DNA of 64,000 bases from Pantoea eucrina (GTDB lineage Bacteria > Pseudomonadota > Gammaproteobacteria > Enterobacterales > Enterobacteriaceae). The translations under genes and the position numbers were made by a program. The DNA is taken from positions 23,903-87,902 of the forward strand of contig NZ_MIPP01000008.1 in NCBI RefSeq assembly GCF_002095385.1. The letters are read 5' to 3'. The notes under the pieces are model-generated. The model was not told the DNA's origin. It saw only the letters and a program-made list of their open reading frames with translations, and searched no databases. Each line of letters starts with the position of its first letter. Positions within the stretch are counted from its first letter, which is position 1. Positions 40,783-50,975 of this stretch are shown here, piece after piece.

Positions 40783-42858
40783 CTATCCTTTCGGACGAAT
40801 AGCCCGCAGCCAGCGGCCATGATGCGGTCGCTGGCTCCATGCCAGAGAGGAGATGGTGTGCATGACGCTGAGATGCTGCAAAATGCGTTTAACATGCTGC
40901 TCGACAATCGTCACCGGCCCCTCATGCAGGTTTTCCGGCGCCTCCATAACGTTGCTCTCACTGCCCGGTCCGTCGTAGGTCAGCCGCTGCTGACAGCGCT
41001 GCAGGGCAATTTCGCACGACTGCAGATAGCGCTCTGCCAGAGCCGGGGTCAGCATGGTGTGCTCACGCGCCAGAATAGTCATGGCGTTAATATGCTCTAC
41101 GATAAACTGACTGTGCGTGACCCACAGCCGCATATCCTTCAGATACTGCGCGTTAAAACCAGGCTCGCCGGTCGCCTGATTCAGCGCATTAAACAGCGCG
41201 TTATGCGCCTGGTTAACCTTTACCCGCTGGTAAGCCAGTTTTTCCGGCGCGTGATCCGGCCCCAGCAGCATGCGCAGCGCCTCCTGATACGCTTCCAGCG
41301 CATCGTGCGCATTCTGGCGCAGCAGACCACTCTGCCACTGCGGCCATAGCCAGATCATACCGGCGAAGGCGATCAGACAGCCCATCAGCGTATCCATCAT
41401 CCGCGGCAGCAGGAACTGAGCACCATTCAGCGACAGCAGCTGCAGCGAGTAGACCGCCGTCACGGTGAAGCCAATCATCGACCAGCCATAATATTTGCGC
41501 GTCACCAGATAACTGGCCAGCGTGATTGCCAGCATAAACAGCAGCGCGATCGATTCCGGTACGGCGAAACGCAGCGATGCGGCGGCAATCAGCAGCCCGG
41601 CAAAGGTGCCGAGCGCCCGGTGCTGAATGCGCACGCGCGTGGCGCTGTAGCCATTCTGGCTGACAAACATAATGGTCATCAGGATCCAGTAGGGCTTGGG
41701 AATATTAAAAAACAGCGCAACAGAGCTGCCAAACATCAGCATAACGGCAAAGCGGGCCGCGCTGCGCAGCGCGCCGGACCTGAACGATAGATAGCTGCGC
41801 AGGGCGGGCAGCAGCGGCAGGCGCCGCTGGCGATCGGCCATCAGATCGCGCGTATAGAGCGGTTTCTGGGTGCGCAGCACGCGGGCGATGCGGCTGAAAT
41901 GATAAAGGCAGAAGTGGCCAACCGGATTATCCGGATGCTGCCGCGCAATTTTTTCCAGCGCGCCGAGCGGCTTTTCCATCTGAAAGCGGGCGGGCAGCTG
42001 GTGATAGAGAATGGCATCGGCCAGCAGCCTGAGCTGTGCCGAAATGGTTTTTGCATTCCAGCGGATAACCGCTTCCGCATGACTCTGTTCTACCAGCTTT
42101 TGCACTTTCTCCGGCTGGTGCAGGCTGACAGCGATATGCTCCTGCAGATCCAGCGCCACCTGAAAAGCGCGCGTCAGCCGCTTATGGCTGTTATCGCGGC
42201 TGGCAGAAAGCATATGCATCTGCTGATAGCAGGTGGTGATCAGGTCAACCGCTTTCTGCTGGCGCGCCAGCAGCGGCGGCAGCGCTTTTTCCGGATCGGT
42301 CAGCTGTGTCAGCAGGGTATATTTGGCATCGCAGTAGTCAGCCAGCTCACGATAGAGCAGGCTCAGCGTTTCACGCATCGGCTGCTCTTTCCACAGCCAG
42401 TACCAGAACCAGTTAAACAGGCCATACCAGAACGTGCCGCCAATATAGAGCAGCGGCGGCACCCAGATCGGCATACGCCCCACCAGGCTCAGCGTAAAGA
42501 TCGCTGCAATCAGCGTGCCGGGCAGCAGACGCCCGTGCAGCGGACTGATTTCGCCCGTCACGCCAATCAGCAGCGGCAGCACCAGCATAATAAGCGGCAG
42601 CGGAACCGCGGCGTTGGTGAGGTACTGGATCAGAAAACTGCCGGTGGCGAAAAGCGTACCGCCCACGATCAGGCGTTTGAAAAAGCGTTTATGCGGCGTA
42701 TCAAGGCCGGCAATATTGCAGCAGGCGGGTACCAGCGAGAACAGCAGGCCTTTTTGCAGATCGCCACACAGCCATCCCAGCGCGACAGGCAGGCACAGCA
42801 CCAGCGTCTGACGCAGAGCGTAATTGACTTCGGGATGATAGATGATTCGGCGCCACAT
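40783..42858 (-). CDS. yhfK: FUSC/YccS-family inner-membrane protein YhfK
   Basis: The 691-residue protein has two blocks of membrane segments (about residues 15-150 and 385-510), each followed by a helical cytosolic region. This is the layout of the YccS/YhfK and aromatic-acid-exporter-like FUSC family. It ends HHGRWLRAIRPKG. No substrate is established. Position between argD and crp is conserved with E. coli, and its stop abuts the argD stop. Confidence 0.92.
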   Translation of the reverse strand: MWRRIIYHPEVNYALRQTLVLCLPVALGWLCGDLQKGLLFSLVPACCNIAGLDTPHKRFFKRLIVGGTLFATGSFLIQYLTNAAVPLPLIMLVLPLLIGVTGEISPLHGRLLPGTLIAAIFTLSLVGRMPIWVPPLLYIGGTFWYGLFNWFWYWLWKEQPMRETLSLLYRELADYCDAKYTLLTQLTDPEKALPPLLARQQKAVDLITTCYQQMHMLSASRDNSHKRLTRAFQVALDLQEHIAVSLHQPEKVQKLVEQSHAEAVIRWNAKTISAQLRLLADAILYHQLPARFQMEKPLGALEKIARQHPDNPVGHFCLYHFSRIARVLRTQKPLYTRDLMADRQRRLPLLPALRSYLSFRSGALRSAARFAVMLMFGSSVALFFNIPKPYWILMTIMFVSQNGYSATRVRIQHRALGTFAGLLIAAASLRFAVPESIALLFMLAITLASYLVTRKYYGWSMIGFTVTAVYSLQLLSLNGAQFLLPRMMDTLMGCLIAFAGMIWLWPQWQSGLLRQNAHDALEAYQEALRMLLGPDHAPEKLAYQRVKVNQAHNALFNALNQATGEPGFNAQYLKDMRLWVTHSQFIVEHINAMTILAREHTMLTPALAERYLQSCEIALQRCQQRLTYDGPGSESNVMEAPENLHEGPVTIVEQHVKRILQHLSVMHTISSLAWSQRPHHGRWLRAIRPKG

Positions 42859-42918
42859 CAGCTTATCGCAAACAGAAACGGCGTGATGGTGTCATCACGC
42901 CGTGGGGGGTGAAACAGC

Positions 42919-43551
42919 TTAGCGGGTGCCGTAAACGACGATGGTTTTACCGTGTGCGGAGATCAGGTTCTGATCTTCCAGCATTTTCAGGATGCGACCA
43001 ACGGTTTCCCGTGAGCAACCCACGATCTGACCAATCTCCTGACGGGTAATTTTAATCTGCATACCGTCGGGGTGGGTCATGGCATCCGGCTGTTTAGCCA
43101 GATTAAGCAGCGTCTGCGCAATACGGCCGGTAACATCCAGGAAAGCCAGGTTACCCACCTTTTCTGATGTCACCTGCAGGCGACGTGCCATCTGCGCCGA
43201 CAGGCGCATCAAAATATCCGGGTTAACCTGAATCAGCTGACGAAATTTTTTGTAGGAAATTTCAGCAACTTCGCAGGCTGTTTTCGCACGCACCCAGGCA
43301 CTGCGCTCCTGGCCCTCTTCAAACAGGCCGAGTTCGCCGATGAAATCTCCCTGATTCAGATAGGAGAGGATCATCTCTTTGCCTTCTTCATCTTTAATCA
43401 GTACCGCAACGGAACCTTTAACGATGTAGTAGAGCGTTTCTGCTTTTTCACCCTGATGGATCAGCGTGCTTTTGGATGGATATTTGTGAATATGGCAATG
43501 GGACAGGAACCATTCGAGTGTAGGGTCTGTTTGCGGTTTGCCGAGAACCAT
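42919..43551 (-). CDS. crp: cAMP receptor protein (CRP)
   Basis: The 210-residue regulator is almost identical to E. coli CRP. The cAMP-binding domain ([19 protein letters not shown]) is followed by the dimer helix and the helix-turn-helix [19 protein letters not shown] (about residues 168-186). It controls catabolic genes globally and probably acts on ppiA here (site at 37279). It is divergent from yhfA; the 290-bp region between them is AT-rich near crp, and I could not fix promoter elements in it. Confidence 0.98.
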
Positions 43552-43841
43552 TCGCTATTATCCTCTATTGTAATCGTGCCCAAAACACAGGGGCATTCAT
43601 TCCCTGTCAGGCGATGAAATCGTCCAGCGCGTCCTGTTAATAAAAATTATCCGGGCGGATGTGTAAGCTCTGCTTTTGATTCTGCCCGTCCTCATCAGCC
43701 ACGACGAAGAAATTTTCAGCTCTGTTTGTAGCACAGCTTTTGCAGGCTGTCTTGTGTTGTCTCGCTTCAGCAGGCGGGCGATTGCTGTTTGCCGGATGAA
43801 CGCGTACTCTGGCGCAAAACGCCGCTTCAGGAGAAAGAATA

Positions 43842-44246
43842 ATGCAGGCACGTGTGAAATGGGTGGAAGGGCTGACCTTTCTCGGAGAATCCTCATCAGG
43901 ACATCAGTTATTAATGGACGGGAATTCAGGCGATAAAGCGCCAAGCCCGATGGAGATGGTACTGATGGCCGCCGGCGGCTGCAGCGCGATTGATGTGGTC
44001 TCGATTCTGCAAAAAGGGCGTAATGACGTGGCTGACTGTGAGGTCAAACTGACTTCAGAGCGGCGCGAAGAAGCGCCACGTATTTTTACACAGATTAACC
44101 TGCACTTTATCGTCAGCGGCAAAGCGCTGAGCGAGAAAGCGGTGGCGCGGGCGGTTGACCTGTCGGCAGAAAAATATTGCTCGGTGGCGATCATGCTCGG
44201 CAAAGGGGTGGAGATCACCCACAGCCATGAGGTAGTTGAGCTGTAA
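43842..44246 (+). CDS. yhfA: OsmC-like protein YhfA
   Basis: The 134-residue OsmC/Ohr-family protein has the hallmark stretch APSPMEMVLMAAGGCSAIDVVSIL, whose Cys corresponds to the first reactive Cys of the family, and a second Cys in AEKYCSVAIML. OsmC/Ohr proteins reduce organic peroxides; the role of YhfA itself is not established. The start ATG follows GGAGAAAG. It is divergent from crp, as in E. coli. Confidence 0.93.
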   Translation: MQARVKWVEGLTFLGESSSGHQLLMDGNSGDKAPSPMEMVLMAAGGCSAIDVVSILQKGRNDVADCEVKLTSERREEAPRIFTQINLHFIVSGKALSEKAVARAVDLSAEKYCSVAIMLGKGVEITHSHEVVEL

Positions 44247-44293
44247 CAGCTGCCGGTGCGCATACCTCGCTACCCGTGAAACAGGCTTTGCAG

Positions 44294-44334
44294 GGTCGCC
44301 ATTTATGGCGACCGATGCCACGTCATGTGGCAGA
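44294..44334. repeat. Extragenic palindrome between yhfA and prkB
   Basis: GGTCGCCAT (44294-44302) and ATGGCGACC (44305-44313) form a perfect 9-bp inverted repeat with a 2-nt centre. A second one, TGCCAC and GTGGCA (about 44316-44332), follows. It lies between convergent genes and resembles the element at 51832-51895 in its core (GGTCGsCAT). Confidence 0.6.
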
Positions 44335-44342
44335 CATGGCCT

Positions 44343-45212
44343 CTACTCTATCCGTTTTCCTTCAATCAGCCGCTGCACCAGTGGCATCATGATCAGCTCC
44401 ATCGCCAGTCCCATTTTGCCGCCCGGTACCACCAGCGTATTCATATGCGAAATAAACGATCCCTGAATCATCGCCAGCAGATAGGGGAAAGCGATCCCCT
44501 CCAGGCCGCGAAAATGGATCACCACAAAACTCTCATCCAGTGAGGGGATCTCGCGCGCCGCGAACGGGTTAGAGGTATCAACTGTCGGTACACGCTGAAA
44601 GTTAAGGTGCGTGCGCGAAAACTGCGGCGTGATGTAGTTGATATAATCTTCCATCGACCGTACCACGGAGTCCATCACCGCTTCGCGCGAATGGCCCCGT
44701 TCGCTGGTATCGCGTACCAGTTTCTGTATCCACTCAAGATTGACGATCGGCACCACGCCCACCAGCAGATCAACATGCTCCGCCACGTTATGCTGCTGCG
44801 TCACCACTCCGCCGTGCAGACCCTCGTAAAACAGCACATCGGTATTCTCCGGCAGCGGCTGCCAGGGAGTAAAGGTGCCCGGCACCTGATTCCACGGCAC
44901 GGCCTCATCATAGGTGTGCAGATATTTGCGCGACTCTCCGATGCCGCTTTCGCCATAGCGCCGGAACGTCTGCTCCAGCAGGCCAAAGTCATTGGCGTCC
45001 GGACCAAAATAGCTGATGTGACGGCCCAGATCGCGTGCTTTGCGGATCGCCATATCCATTTCCGGCCGGGTATAGCGATGAAAACTGTCGCCTTCTACTT
45101 CGGCTGCATGCAGCCCCAGCTGCTGAAAAATTTTACGGAACGCAAGGCTGGTTGTCGTGGTACCGGCGCCGCTGGAGCCGGTAACGGCGATAACGGGGTG
45201 TCTGGCTGACAT
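44343..45212 (-). CDS. prkB: Phosphoribulokinase-like protein PrkB
   Basis: The 289-residue protein belongs to the phosphoribulokinase/uridine kinase P-loop family, with the nucleotide loop GSSGAGTTTTSLAF (residues 12-25) and the region VEGDSFHRYTRPEMD holding the likely catalytic Asp. E. coli PrkB is of the same length; its true substrate is unknown, since Enterobacterales lack RuBisCO. It is the last gene of the leftward yheT-yheU-prkB group. Confidence 0.93.
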   Translation of the reverse strand: MSARHPVIAVTGSSGAGTTTTSLAFRKIFQQLGLHAAEVEGDSFHRYTRPEMDMAIRKARDLGRHISYFGPDANDFGLLEQTFRRYGESGIGESRKYLHTYDEAVPWNQVPGTFTPWQPLPENTDVLFYEGLHGGVVTQQHNVAEHVDLLVGVVPIVNLEWIQKLVRDTSERGHSREAVMDSVVRSMEDYINYITPQFSRTHLNFQRVPTVDTSNPFAAREIPSLDESFVVIHFRGLEGIAFPYLLAMIQGSFISHMNTLVVPGGKMGLAMELIMMPLVQRLIEGKRIE

Positions 45213-45273
45213 ACGTGTGCTCCCTGTGAGGTCGGGCGATGAGCATTGTTACCATGAATTATCCGGCAGTGCA

Positions 45274-45492
45274 TCAGCCGCGAAACTCGCGTCGCGGCAT
45301 AATATTGACCGTTTCATGCAGCTCAGACCAGACCAGCACCACCTCGCCCTGCTGCAGCTGGCGGCGCACGTCGGCTACCTTCTGCGCCAGGCTACGCTCC
45401 TGCTCACCGTAGTCAGTGCCTTCGCGCAGAACAAAACTTTCAATCAGGTTTTCCAGCGTTGTTACATCCAGTTCCTGCCACGGAATAATCAC
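45274..45492 (-). CDS. yheU: Conserved small protein YheU (UPF0270)
   Basis: The 72-residue protein has the same length and sequence pattern as E. coli Yhe[21 protein letters not shown], then EGTDYGEQE and [15 protein letters not shown]. The start is GTG at 45492, overlapping the yheT stop by 4 bp (GTGA), which fits translational coupling. A longer in-frame extension into yheT is rejected. Function is unknown; a cytosolic protein is likely. Confidence 0.93.
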   Translation of the reverse strand: MIIPWQELDVTTLENLIESFVLREGTDYGEQERSLAQKVADVRRQLQQGEVVLVWSELHETVNIMPRREFRG

Positions 45493-46511
45493 AATTGCCC
45501 ATCCAGATAAGTTGAGAGCCACTCCGGCACGCGCTGCTCCAGCCACATATGCGGTTTAAGCAGGCTGCCGCCGACAAAGCCAACGTGTCCACCCTGCTGC
45601 GTCAGCTGATACTCAATTGTGGCAGACAATTGCTGCGGCTGCGGGATCACCGCATCTGTCATAAAGGGATCGTCTTTGGCGTGGATGATCAGCATCGGCT
45701 TGCGCACGCCGGTTAACAGCGGCAGGGCGCTGGCGCGCTGATAATAATCGCTGGCGTCAAGAAAGCCGTGCGCCCGGGCGGTGATCGCATCGTCAAATTC
45801 GCGCAGGCGGCGAAACGCGCGCAGCTGCAGTACATCAACCGGCAGCGTGCCGGGCCAGGCGCGCAGTTTGCGCAGCGCATTCTTTTTCAGCTGCGTCAGC
45901 AGATAGTGCTGGTAGAAGCGGGAGAAGCCGATATCGAGCTTTTCACTGCAGGGGGCGAGCGCCAGCGGCGCTGATATCGCCACGGCCGCCTCCAGCGGTG
46001 CCTCATTGCCCTGCAGCCCCAGTAAACAGGCGAGCATGTTACCGCCCAGCGACACTCCTACTGCAGCCGTCGGCACGCTGCCCCATTCACGCCGCAGCCA
46101 GTGCAGGAAATAGGTTGCGTCTTCTGTTTCACCGGAGTGATAGATGCGCTGCAGCCGGTTAGGTTCGCCGCTGCAGCCGCGAAAGTGCATCACCACGCCA
46201 AGCCAGCCGCGCGCTTTGCACGCCTGCATCAGGCCGTGTGCATAAGGGCTGCGAAAATGGCCTTCGAGCCCGTGGAACATCACCATGCGCGGTTTGTGTC
46301 GCGCGCCGGCCGGATCTTCGCTCCAGGCGAGATCGACAAAGTCGCCATCCGGCAGCTCCAGCCGCTGCCAGTGTGGTTTAAGCGTGACGCGACGCCGTAG
46401 CAGGCGCGGCAGCAGGGTCTGCAAATGCGCATTGCCGAAGCCGCGCAGCGGAATAAAGGGATTGCCGGTGGGGCAATCTAAATAACCAGGGATAGTGCTT
46501 GTCTGATGCAT
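45489..46511 (-). CDS. yheT: Alpha/beta hydrolase YheT
   Basis: The 340-residue hydrolase of the YheT/EMB8 family has [16 protein letters not shown], the nucleophile elbow [10 protein letters not shown], the acid in IHAKDDPFM and the His in [11 protein letters not shown]. The natural substrate is unknown. Its stop overlaps the yheU start by 4 bp. In E. coli the next divergent gene is yheS; here an insertion of about 5.3 kb begins just beyond the yheT start. Confidence 0.93.
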   Translation of the reverse strand: MHQTSTIPGYLDCPTGNPFIPLRGFGNAHLQTLLPRLLRRRVTLKPHWQRLELPDGDFVDLAWSEDPAGARHKPRMVMFHGLEGHFRSPYAHGLMQACKARGWLGVVMHFRGCSGEPNRLQRIYHSGETEDATYFLHWLRREWGSVPTAAVGVSLGGNMLACLLGLQGNEAPLEAAVAISAPLALAPCSEKLDIGFSRFYQHYLLTQLKKNALRKLRAWPGTLPVDVLQLRAFRRLREFDDAITARAHGFLDASDYYQRASALPLLTGVRKPMLIIHAKDDPFMTDAVIPQPQQLSATIEYQLTQQGGHVGFVGGSLLKPHMWLEQRVPEWLSTYLDGQL

Positions 46512-46571
46512 AACTCGCTGATAGCTTCGATGGGTTGTCTGCTTTTAAGGATGAGGAGCATCCGGATACTC

Positions 46572-47174
46572 ATGGAACTCAGTCTTTTTTTGTCGATGTT
46601 AGGTTTTCTCTGGGTCGCGGCCATCACGCCGGGGCCCAATAATATGTTACTTACGGCCTCAGGTGCTAATTTTGGCTTTCTGCGCACGCTACCGCTGCTT
46701 ATTGGTATCATGCTGGGTATGCAGGTGATGTTGCTGATGGTGGCATTTGGCATTGGCGGACTGATCCTGCTCTATCCGTCGCTGCATCTGGTGCTGAAGA
46801 TTGCCGGCAGTCTCTATCTGCTCTGGCTGGCGTGGAAAATCGCGACGGCCGCCTATGAGACGCTGGAAACCGAAGACCGTTCGGTAAAGCAGATGCCGTT
46901 CTGGCAGGGCGGACTGCTGCAACTGATCAATCCCAAAGCCTGGCTGATGGCGCTGGGGGCGATAGCGAGTTTCAGCCTGGCAGGAGCTGCCTATCAGCAC
47001 TCTGTGGTTGCGATCAGCATGGGCATGGCGCTGGTGAATCTGGTATCCGGCCTGATCTGGATGGGATTTGGTTCACTGATTGGCCGCCTGCTGCATAGCC
47101 CGCGTGCCTGGAAGCTGTTCAACCTCGCGATGGGCGCACTGACCGCTGCCTGTGTGCTGCTGATCTGGCGCTAG
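46572..47174 (+). CDS. LysE/RhtB-family amino-acid exporter
   Basis: The 200-residue membrane protein has about six hydrophobic segments and the LysE signature WVAAITPGPNNMLLTASGANFGF near the N-terminus, followed by PLLIGIMLGMQVM and INPKAWLMALGA. Such proteins export amino acids or related compounds; the substrate cannot be told. The start MELSLFLSMLGF at 46572 fits the family; the ATG codons at 46506 and 46551 lack well-placed ribosome sites. It is divergent from yheT and ends 1 bp before the convergent LacI-type gene. Confidence 0.88.
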   Translation: MELSLFLSMLGFLWVAAITPGPNNMLLTASGANFGFLRTLPLLIGIMLGMQVMLLMVAFGIGGLILLYPSLHLVLKIAGSLYLLWLAWKIATAAYETLETEDRSVKQMPFWQGGLLQLINPKAWLMALGAIASFSLAGAAYQHSVVAISMGMALVNLVSGLIWMGFGSLIGRLLHSPRAWKLFNLAMGALTAACVLLIWR

Positions 47175-47175
47175 A

Positions 47176-48156
47176 TTAGCTGGATGCGCGCTCCAGACGC
47201 TGCCAGGGCAGGACTTCATGCACAATGGCAGCATGCGGCTGGCGAATGCGGTTCAGCAGCAGCTGTACGCTGCGGGCGCCCATCTGATTCATCGGCTGCG
47301 CAATGGTGGTCAGCGGCGGATTCAGGCTGCTGGTAAACGGAATACCGTCAAAACCCACCACGGCCAGATCTTCCGGGACGCGCAGTCCCGCTTCCAGCGC
47401 GGCGTGGATAACGCCAACGGCCAGCACATCTGACACGGTAAAAATGGCATCGGGCGGAGAGGGCTGTGCCAGCAGCGCATGCAGCGCGGCGCTGCCCGCT
47501 TCGCAGGAGATATTCTCCGCATACGCCACGCGATCCCACGTCATATTCAGCGCCTTCAGCGCCTCGCGGTAGCCGCTCTCACGCTGATGCGAATAGAGAT
47601 AGCGCATGTCGCAGTTGACCAGCGCAATCTGTTTTCGGCCCTTTCCGGCCAGGTAGCGGACCGTCTCAAAGGCCGCCTGCCGGTTATCAATAGTCACGCT
47701 GGATGCATTAATAGAGGGATCGTATTCAGCACACTGCACCCACGGCGCATCACCAATCAAATCTTTCAGCCCCTGCAGACAGGCGGCGGCATCCATTGTG
47801 ATCACGCCATCGACGACCTTGCCAGCCAGCAGCGCCAGATAGGCGGTTTCACGCCGCAGCTGAGAGGCACTGTTGCAGAGCAAAATGTGATAGCCCTGCG
47901 CCTCCGCCTCCGCTTCAATCCCCTGCACCACGCGCGAACAGAAGGGGTTGGTAATATCTGAAATCAGCACCAGCAGCATGTTGCTTTGCGCCGTGCGCAG
48001 CTGGCGCGCCAGCAAATTAGGCTGGTAGTCGCACGCGCTGATCGCTGCCAGCACTTTACTGCGCGTATCGGGACGCACGCCGGGATGCTGGTTCAGAACC
48101 CGGGAAACGGTAGCTTTTGATACGCCCGCCAGGTGCGCGACTTTTTCGATGGACAT
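47176..48156 (-). CDS. LacI-family transcriptional regulator
   Basis: The 326-residue regulator has an N-terminal LacI headpiece (IEKVAHLAGVSKATVSRVLN, then a hinge with LARQLRTAQSN). The periplasmic-binding-protein-like domain begins LLVLISDITNPF and contains GFDGIPFTSSLNPPLTTIAQP. It resembles CytR-type proteins in layout but is not CytR. It is divergent from tauA (233 bp), while its convergent neighbour is the LysE-type gene. The targets are unknown; taurine or sugar genes are possible by position only. Confidence 0.88.
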   Translation of the reverse strand: MSIEKVAHLAGVSKATVSRVLNQHPGVRPDTRSKVLAAISACDYQPNLLARQLRTAQSNMLLVLISDITNPFCSRVVQGIEAEAEAQGYHILLCNSASQLRRETAYLALLAGKVVDGVITMDAAACLQGLKDLIGDAPWVQCAEYDPSINASSVTIDNRQAAFETVRYLAGKGRKQIALVNCDMRYLYSHQRESGYREALKALNMTWDRVAYAENISCEAGSAALHALLAQPSPPDAIFTVSDVLAVGVIHAALEAGLRVPEDLAVVGFDGIPFTSSLNPPLTTIAQPMNQMGARSVQLLLNRIRQPHAAIVHEVLPWQRLERASS

Positions 48157-48226
48157 GGAGATAACAACCGCTATTCAGGTGATGAAATCAGGTAGAGATC
48201 AATAACACAGTAGCGATGTGAGCGCC

Positions 48227-48240
48227 TGACAAATTTGTCA
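48227..48240. promoter_or_regulatory. 14-bp perfect palindrome upstream of tauA
   Basis: TGACAAATTTGTCA is a perfect palindrome in the divergent region between the LacI-type gene and tauA, 71 bp from the former start and about 150 bp from the latter. It lacks the central CG usual in LacI-family operators, so its protein is uncertain. Confidence 0.45.
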
Positions 48241-48389
48241 CCGTTTCTGTCCGGCCTATTTGCTTTTTTTGCATAGCCTTGCCTGATGTTGATCTAAGAA
48301 CTGATTGGCATGAGGGATAATTTTTAATTCCTTTATGAAACTTTCACCGCTGGCGACACTGCCGTCATAACTTCACTTCGGGGAACAGG

Positions 48390-49370
48390 ATGATGGCAAT
48401 GCAAAAAACAATAATCTCGCTGGCAGCAGTACTGGGACTGATAGCGTTTCAGGCACAGGCAGTCAACGTCACCGTGGCGTACCAGACCTCCGCAGAGCCT
48501 GCCAAAGTCGCTCAGGCGGATAACACCTTTGCCCGTGAGAGCGGAGCAACCGTGGACTGGCGCAAATTTGACAGCGGCGCCAGCGTGCTGCGTGCGCTGG
48601 CGTCCGGCGATGTGCAGATTGGCAATATTGGCTCCAGTCCGCTGGCGGTCGCTGCCACACAGCAGCTGCCGATTGAAGCGTTTCTGCTTGCATCACAGCT
48701 GGGTAACTCCGAGGCGCTGGTCGTGAAAAAAGGGATCAGCGATCCGAAACAGCTCATCGGCAAACGTATTGCCGTACCTTTCATCTCCACCACGCATTAC
48801 AGCCTGCTGGCGGCGCTGAAGCACTGGGGCATTAAGCCCTCACAGGTGCAGTTAGTGAACCTGCAACCGCCTGCGATTGTTGCCGCCTGGCAGCGTGGCG
48901 ATATTGACGGCGCGTACGTCTGGGCCCCGGCCGTTAATGAGCTGGAAAAAGAGGGCCACGTGCTGACCGACTCCTCGCAGGTGGGACAGTGGGGCTCACC
49001 AACGCTCGATGTCTGGGTGGTGCGTAAAGATTTTGCGCAGCAGCATCCGGAGGTGGTTACTGCGTTTGCCCGCAGCGCCATTGATGCACAGCAGGCCTAT
49101 CTCGCCCAGCCCGAACAGTGGCTGAAGCAGCCGGATAACCTGAGCAAGCTGTCGCGCCTGAGCGGCGTACCGGAAGGGGATGTGCCGGGTCTGGTTAAAG
49201 GCAATACCTATCTGACGGCGCAACAGCAGGTTGAGCAACTCGGCAAGCCGGTGAATAAAGCCATTGTTGATACCGCGCACTTCCTGAAAGAGCAGGGGCG
49301 GGTGCCGGAAGCGGCCAGCGACTACAGCAGCTTTGTGACCACCCGCTTTGTTGCACCTTTAGCGAAATAA
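48390..49370 (+). CDS. tauA: Taurine ABC transporter, periplasmic binding protein
   Basis: The protein of about 326 residues has a Sec signal peptide ending QAQA before [20 protein letters not shown], the mature start known from E. coli Tau[30 protein letters not shown] and [20 protein letters not shown] are also TauA-like. Three in-frame starts (48390, 48393, 48399) are possible after GGGGAA; only the signal peptide length differs. It feeds taurine to TauBC. In E. coli tau genes sit near hemB and respond to Cbl under sulfate starvation. Confidence 0.95.
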   Translation: MMAMQKTIISLAAVLGLIAFQAQAVNVTVAYQTSAEPAKVAQADNTFARESGATVDWRKFDSGASVLRALASGDVQIGNIGSSPLAVAATQQLPIEAFLLASQLGNSEALVVKKGISDPKQLIGKRIAVPFISTTHYSLLAALKHWGIKPSQVQLVNLQPPAIVAAWQRGDIDGAYVWAPAVNELEKEGHVLTDSSQVGQWGSPTLDVWVVRKDFAQQHPEVVTAFARSAIDAQQAYLAQPEQWLKQPDNLSKLSRLSGVPEGDVPGLVKGNTYLTAQQQVEQLGKPVNKAIVDTAHFLKEQGRVPEAASDYSSFVTTRFVAPLAK

Positions 49371-49380
49371 CGGAGGCCGT

Positions 49381-50148
49381 ATGCTCAGCATCACGCATCT
49401 CAACGCACGTTACGCCGGTCAGCCCGCGCTGCAGGATATCAACCTGCAGCTGGATAGCCGTGAATTGCTGGTGGTGCTGGGTCCATCCGGCTGTGGCAAA
49501 ACCACGCTGCTGAACCTGATTGCCGGTTTTCTGCCGCTGGAGTCGGGCAGCATTACGCTGGATGGCAAAGCGGTGACCGGGCCAGACGCCAGCCGCGGCG
49601 TGGTGTTTCAGCATGAAGGGCTGCTGCCGTGGCGCAACGTGATCGATAACGTGGCATTTGGCCTGCAGCTGGCCGGTATGGCAAAAGCGGAGCGTCACGC
49701 CGTTGCCCGCCGGCTGATTCGCAACGTCGGGCTGGAGGGGGCAGAAAAGCGTTTTATCTGGCAGCTCTCCGGGGGACAACGTCAGCGCGTAGGGATTGCG
49801 CGTGCGCTGGCGGCCGATCCGCAGCTGCTGCTGTTAGATGAGCCCTTTGGCGCGCTGGATGCATTTACCCGCGAGCAGATGCAAACCCTGTTGCTGACGC
49901 TGTGGCGCGACACCGGCAAGCAGATCCTGCTGATTACCCATGACATTGAAGAAGCGGTGTTTCTGGCCAGCGAACTGGTGCTGCTGTCGCCCGGACCGGG
50001 ACGCATAGTAGAGCGGCTAAAGCTCAATTTTGGTCAGCGCTTCGCGGATGGCGAACCGTGCCGCAGCATCAAATCCGATCCGGCGTTTATCGAACGTCGT
50101 GAATATGTGCTGAATCAGGTGTTTGCCCGGCGGGAGGCGTTTGTATGA
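49381..50148 (+). CDS. tauB: Taurine ABC transporter, ATP-binding protein
   Basis: The 255-residue ABC ATPase has Walker [17 protein letters not shown], the signature [16 protein letters not shown], Walker [13 protein letters not shown] and the switch His in [12 protein letters not shown]. It energises uptake by TauAC at the inner membrane. It lies 10 bp after tauA with GGAGGCCGT before the ATG, and overlaps tauC by 4 bp. Confidence 0.96.
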   Translation: MLSITHLNARYAGQPALQDINLQLDSRELLVVLGPSGCGKTTLLNLIAGFLPLESGSITLDGKAVTGPDASRGVVFQHEGLLPWRNVIDNVAFGLQLAGMAKAERHAVARRLIRNVGLEGAEKRFIWQLSGGQRQRVGIARALAADPQLLLLDEPFGALDAFTREQMQTLLLTLWRDTGKQILLITHDIEEAVFLASELVLLSPGPGRIVERLKLNFGQRFADGEPCRSIKSDPAFIERREYVLNQVFARREAFV

Positions 50149-50975
50149 GTGCAGTTATTGATGAGAAACGCGGTACAGCGCGCACCCGCGGCCTGCGCTG
50201 GCCGCTGTCACGCCAGCTGTCGCTTAGCCTGCTGAGCATCACGCTGCTACTGCTGGTGTGGTGGGGCGTGACGGCGCTGGGGCTGATTGCGCCGCTGTTT
50301 CTGCCCGCGCCGCAGCAGGTGCTGCAGAAACTGCTGCTGATTGCCAGTGCGCAGGGCTTTATGGACGCCACGCTGTGGCAGCATCTGGCCGCAAGCCTGA
50401 CGCGCATGCTGGTGGCGCTGTTTTTTGCCGCGCTGATTGGTATCCCGACCGGCATTGCGATGGGACTGAGCCCGGCGCTGCGCGGGCTGCTCGATCCGCT
50501 GATTGAGCTTTACCGGCCGGTGCCGCCGCTGGCCTACCTGCCGCTGATGGTGATCTGGTTTGGTATTGGTGAAACCTCAAAGATTTTACTTATCTATCTG
50601 GCGATTTTTGCGCCGGTGACGCTGGCCACGCTGGCTGGCGTGAAAAACTGCCGGCAGGTCCGCGTGCGCGCGGCACAGGCGCTTGGCGCATCCCGCTGGC
50701 AATTGCTGCGCTTTGTGATCCTGCCGGGCGCGCTGCCGGAGATCCTGACCGGTCTGCGTATCGGGCTGGGCGTCGGCTGGTCAACGCTGGTGGCTGCAGA
50801 GCTTATCGCTGCCACGCGGGGCCTGGGGTTTATGGTGCAGTCGGCAGGAGAGTTTCTTGCTACGGATGTGGTTCTGGCGGGTATCGGCGTCATTGCCGTT
50901 ATCGCATTTAGTTTAGAAGTGAGTCTGCGCGCGCTGCAACGCCGCCTGACGCCCTGGTATGGAGAGCAGCAATGA
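50145..50975 (+). CDS. tauC: Taurine ABC transporter, permease
   Basis: The 276-residue permease has about six to seven membrane segments and the BPD-transp motif around [26 protein letters not shown], which couples to the ATPase. Its N-terminus is basic and cytosolic. It overlaps both tauB and tauD by ATGA junctions, so the four genes form one operon. Confidence 0.95.
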   Translation: MSAVIDEKRGTARTRGLRWPLSRQLSLSLLSITLLLLVWWGVTALGLIAPLFLPAPQQVLQKLLLIASAQGFMDATLWQHLAASLTRMLVALFFAALIGIPTGIAMGLSPALRGLLDPLIELYRPVPPLAYLPLMVIWFGIGETSKILLIYLAIFAPVTLATLAGVKNCRQVRVRAAQALGASRWQLLRFVILPGALPEILTGLRIGLGVGWSTLVAAELIAATRGLGFMVQSAGEFLATDVVLAGIGVIAVIAFSLEVSLRALQRRLTPWYGEQQ

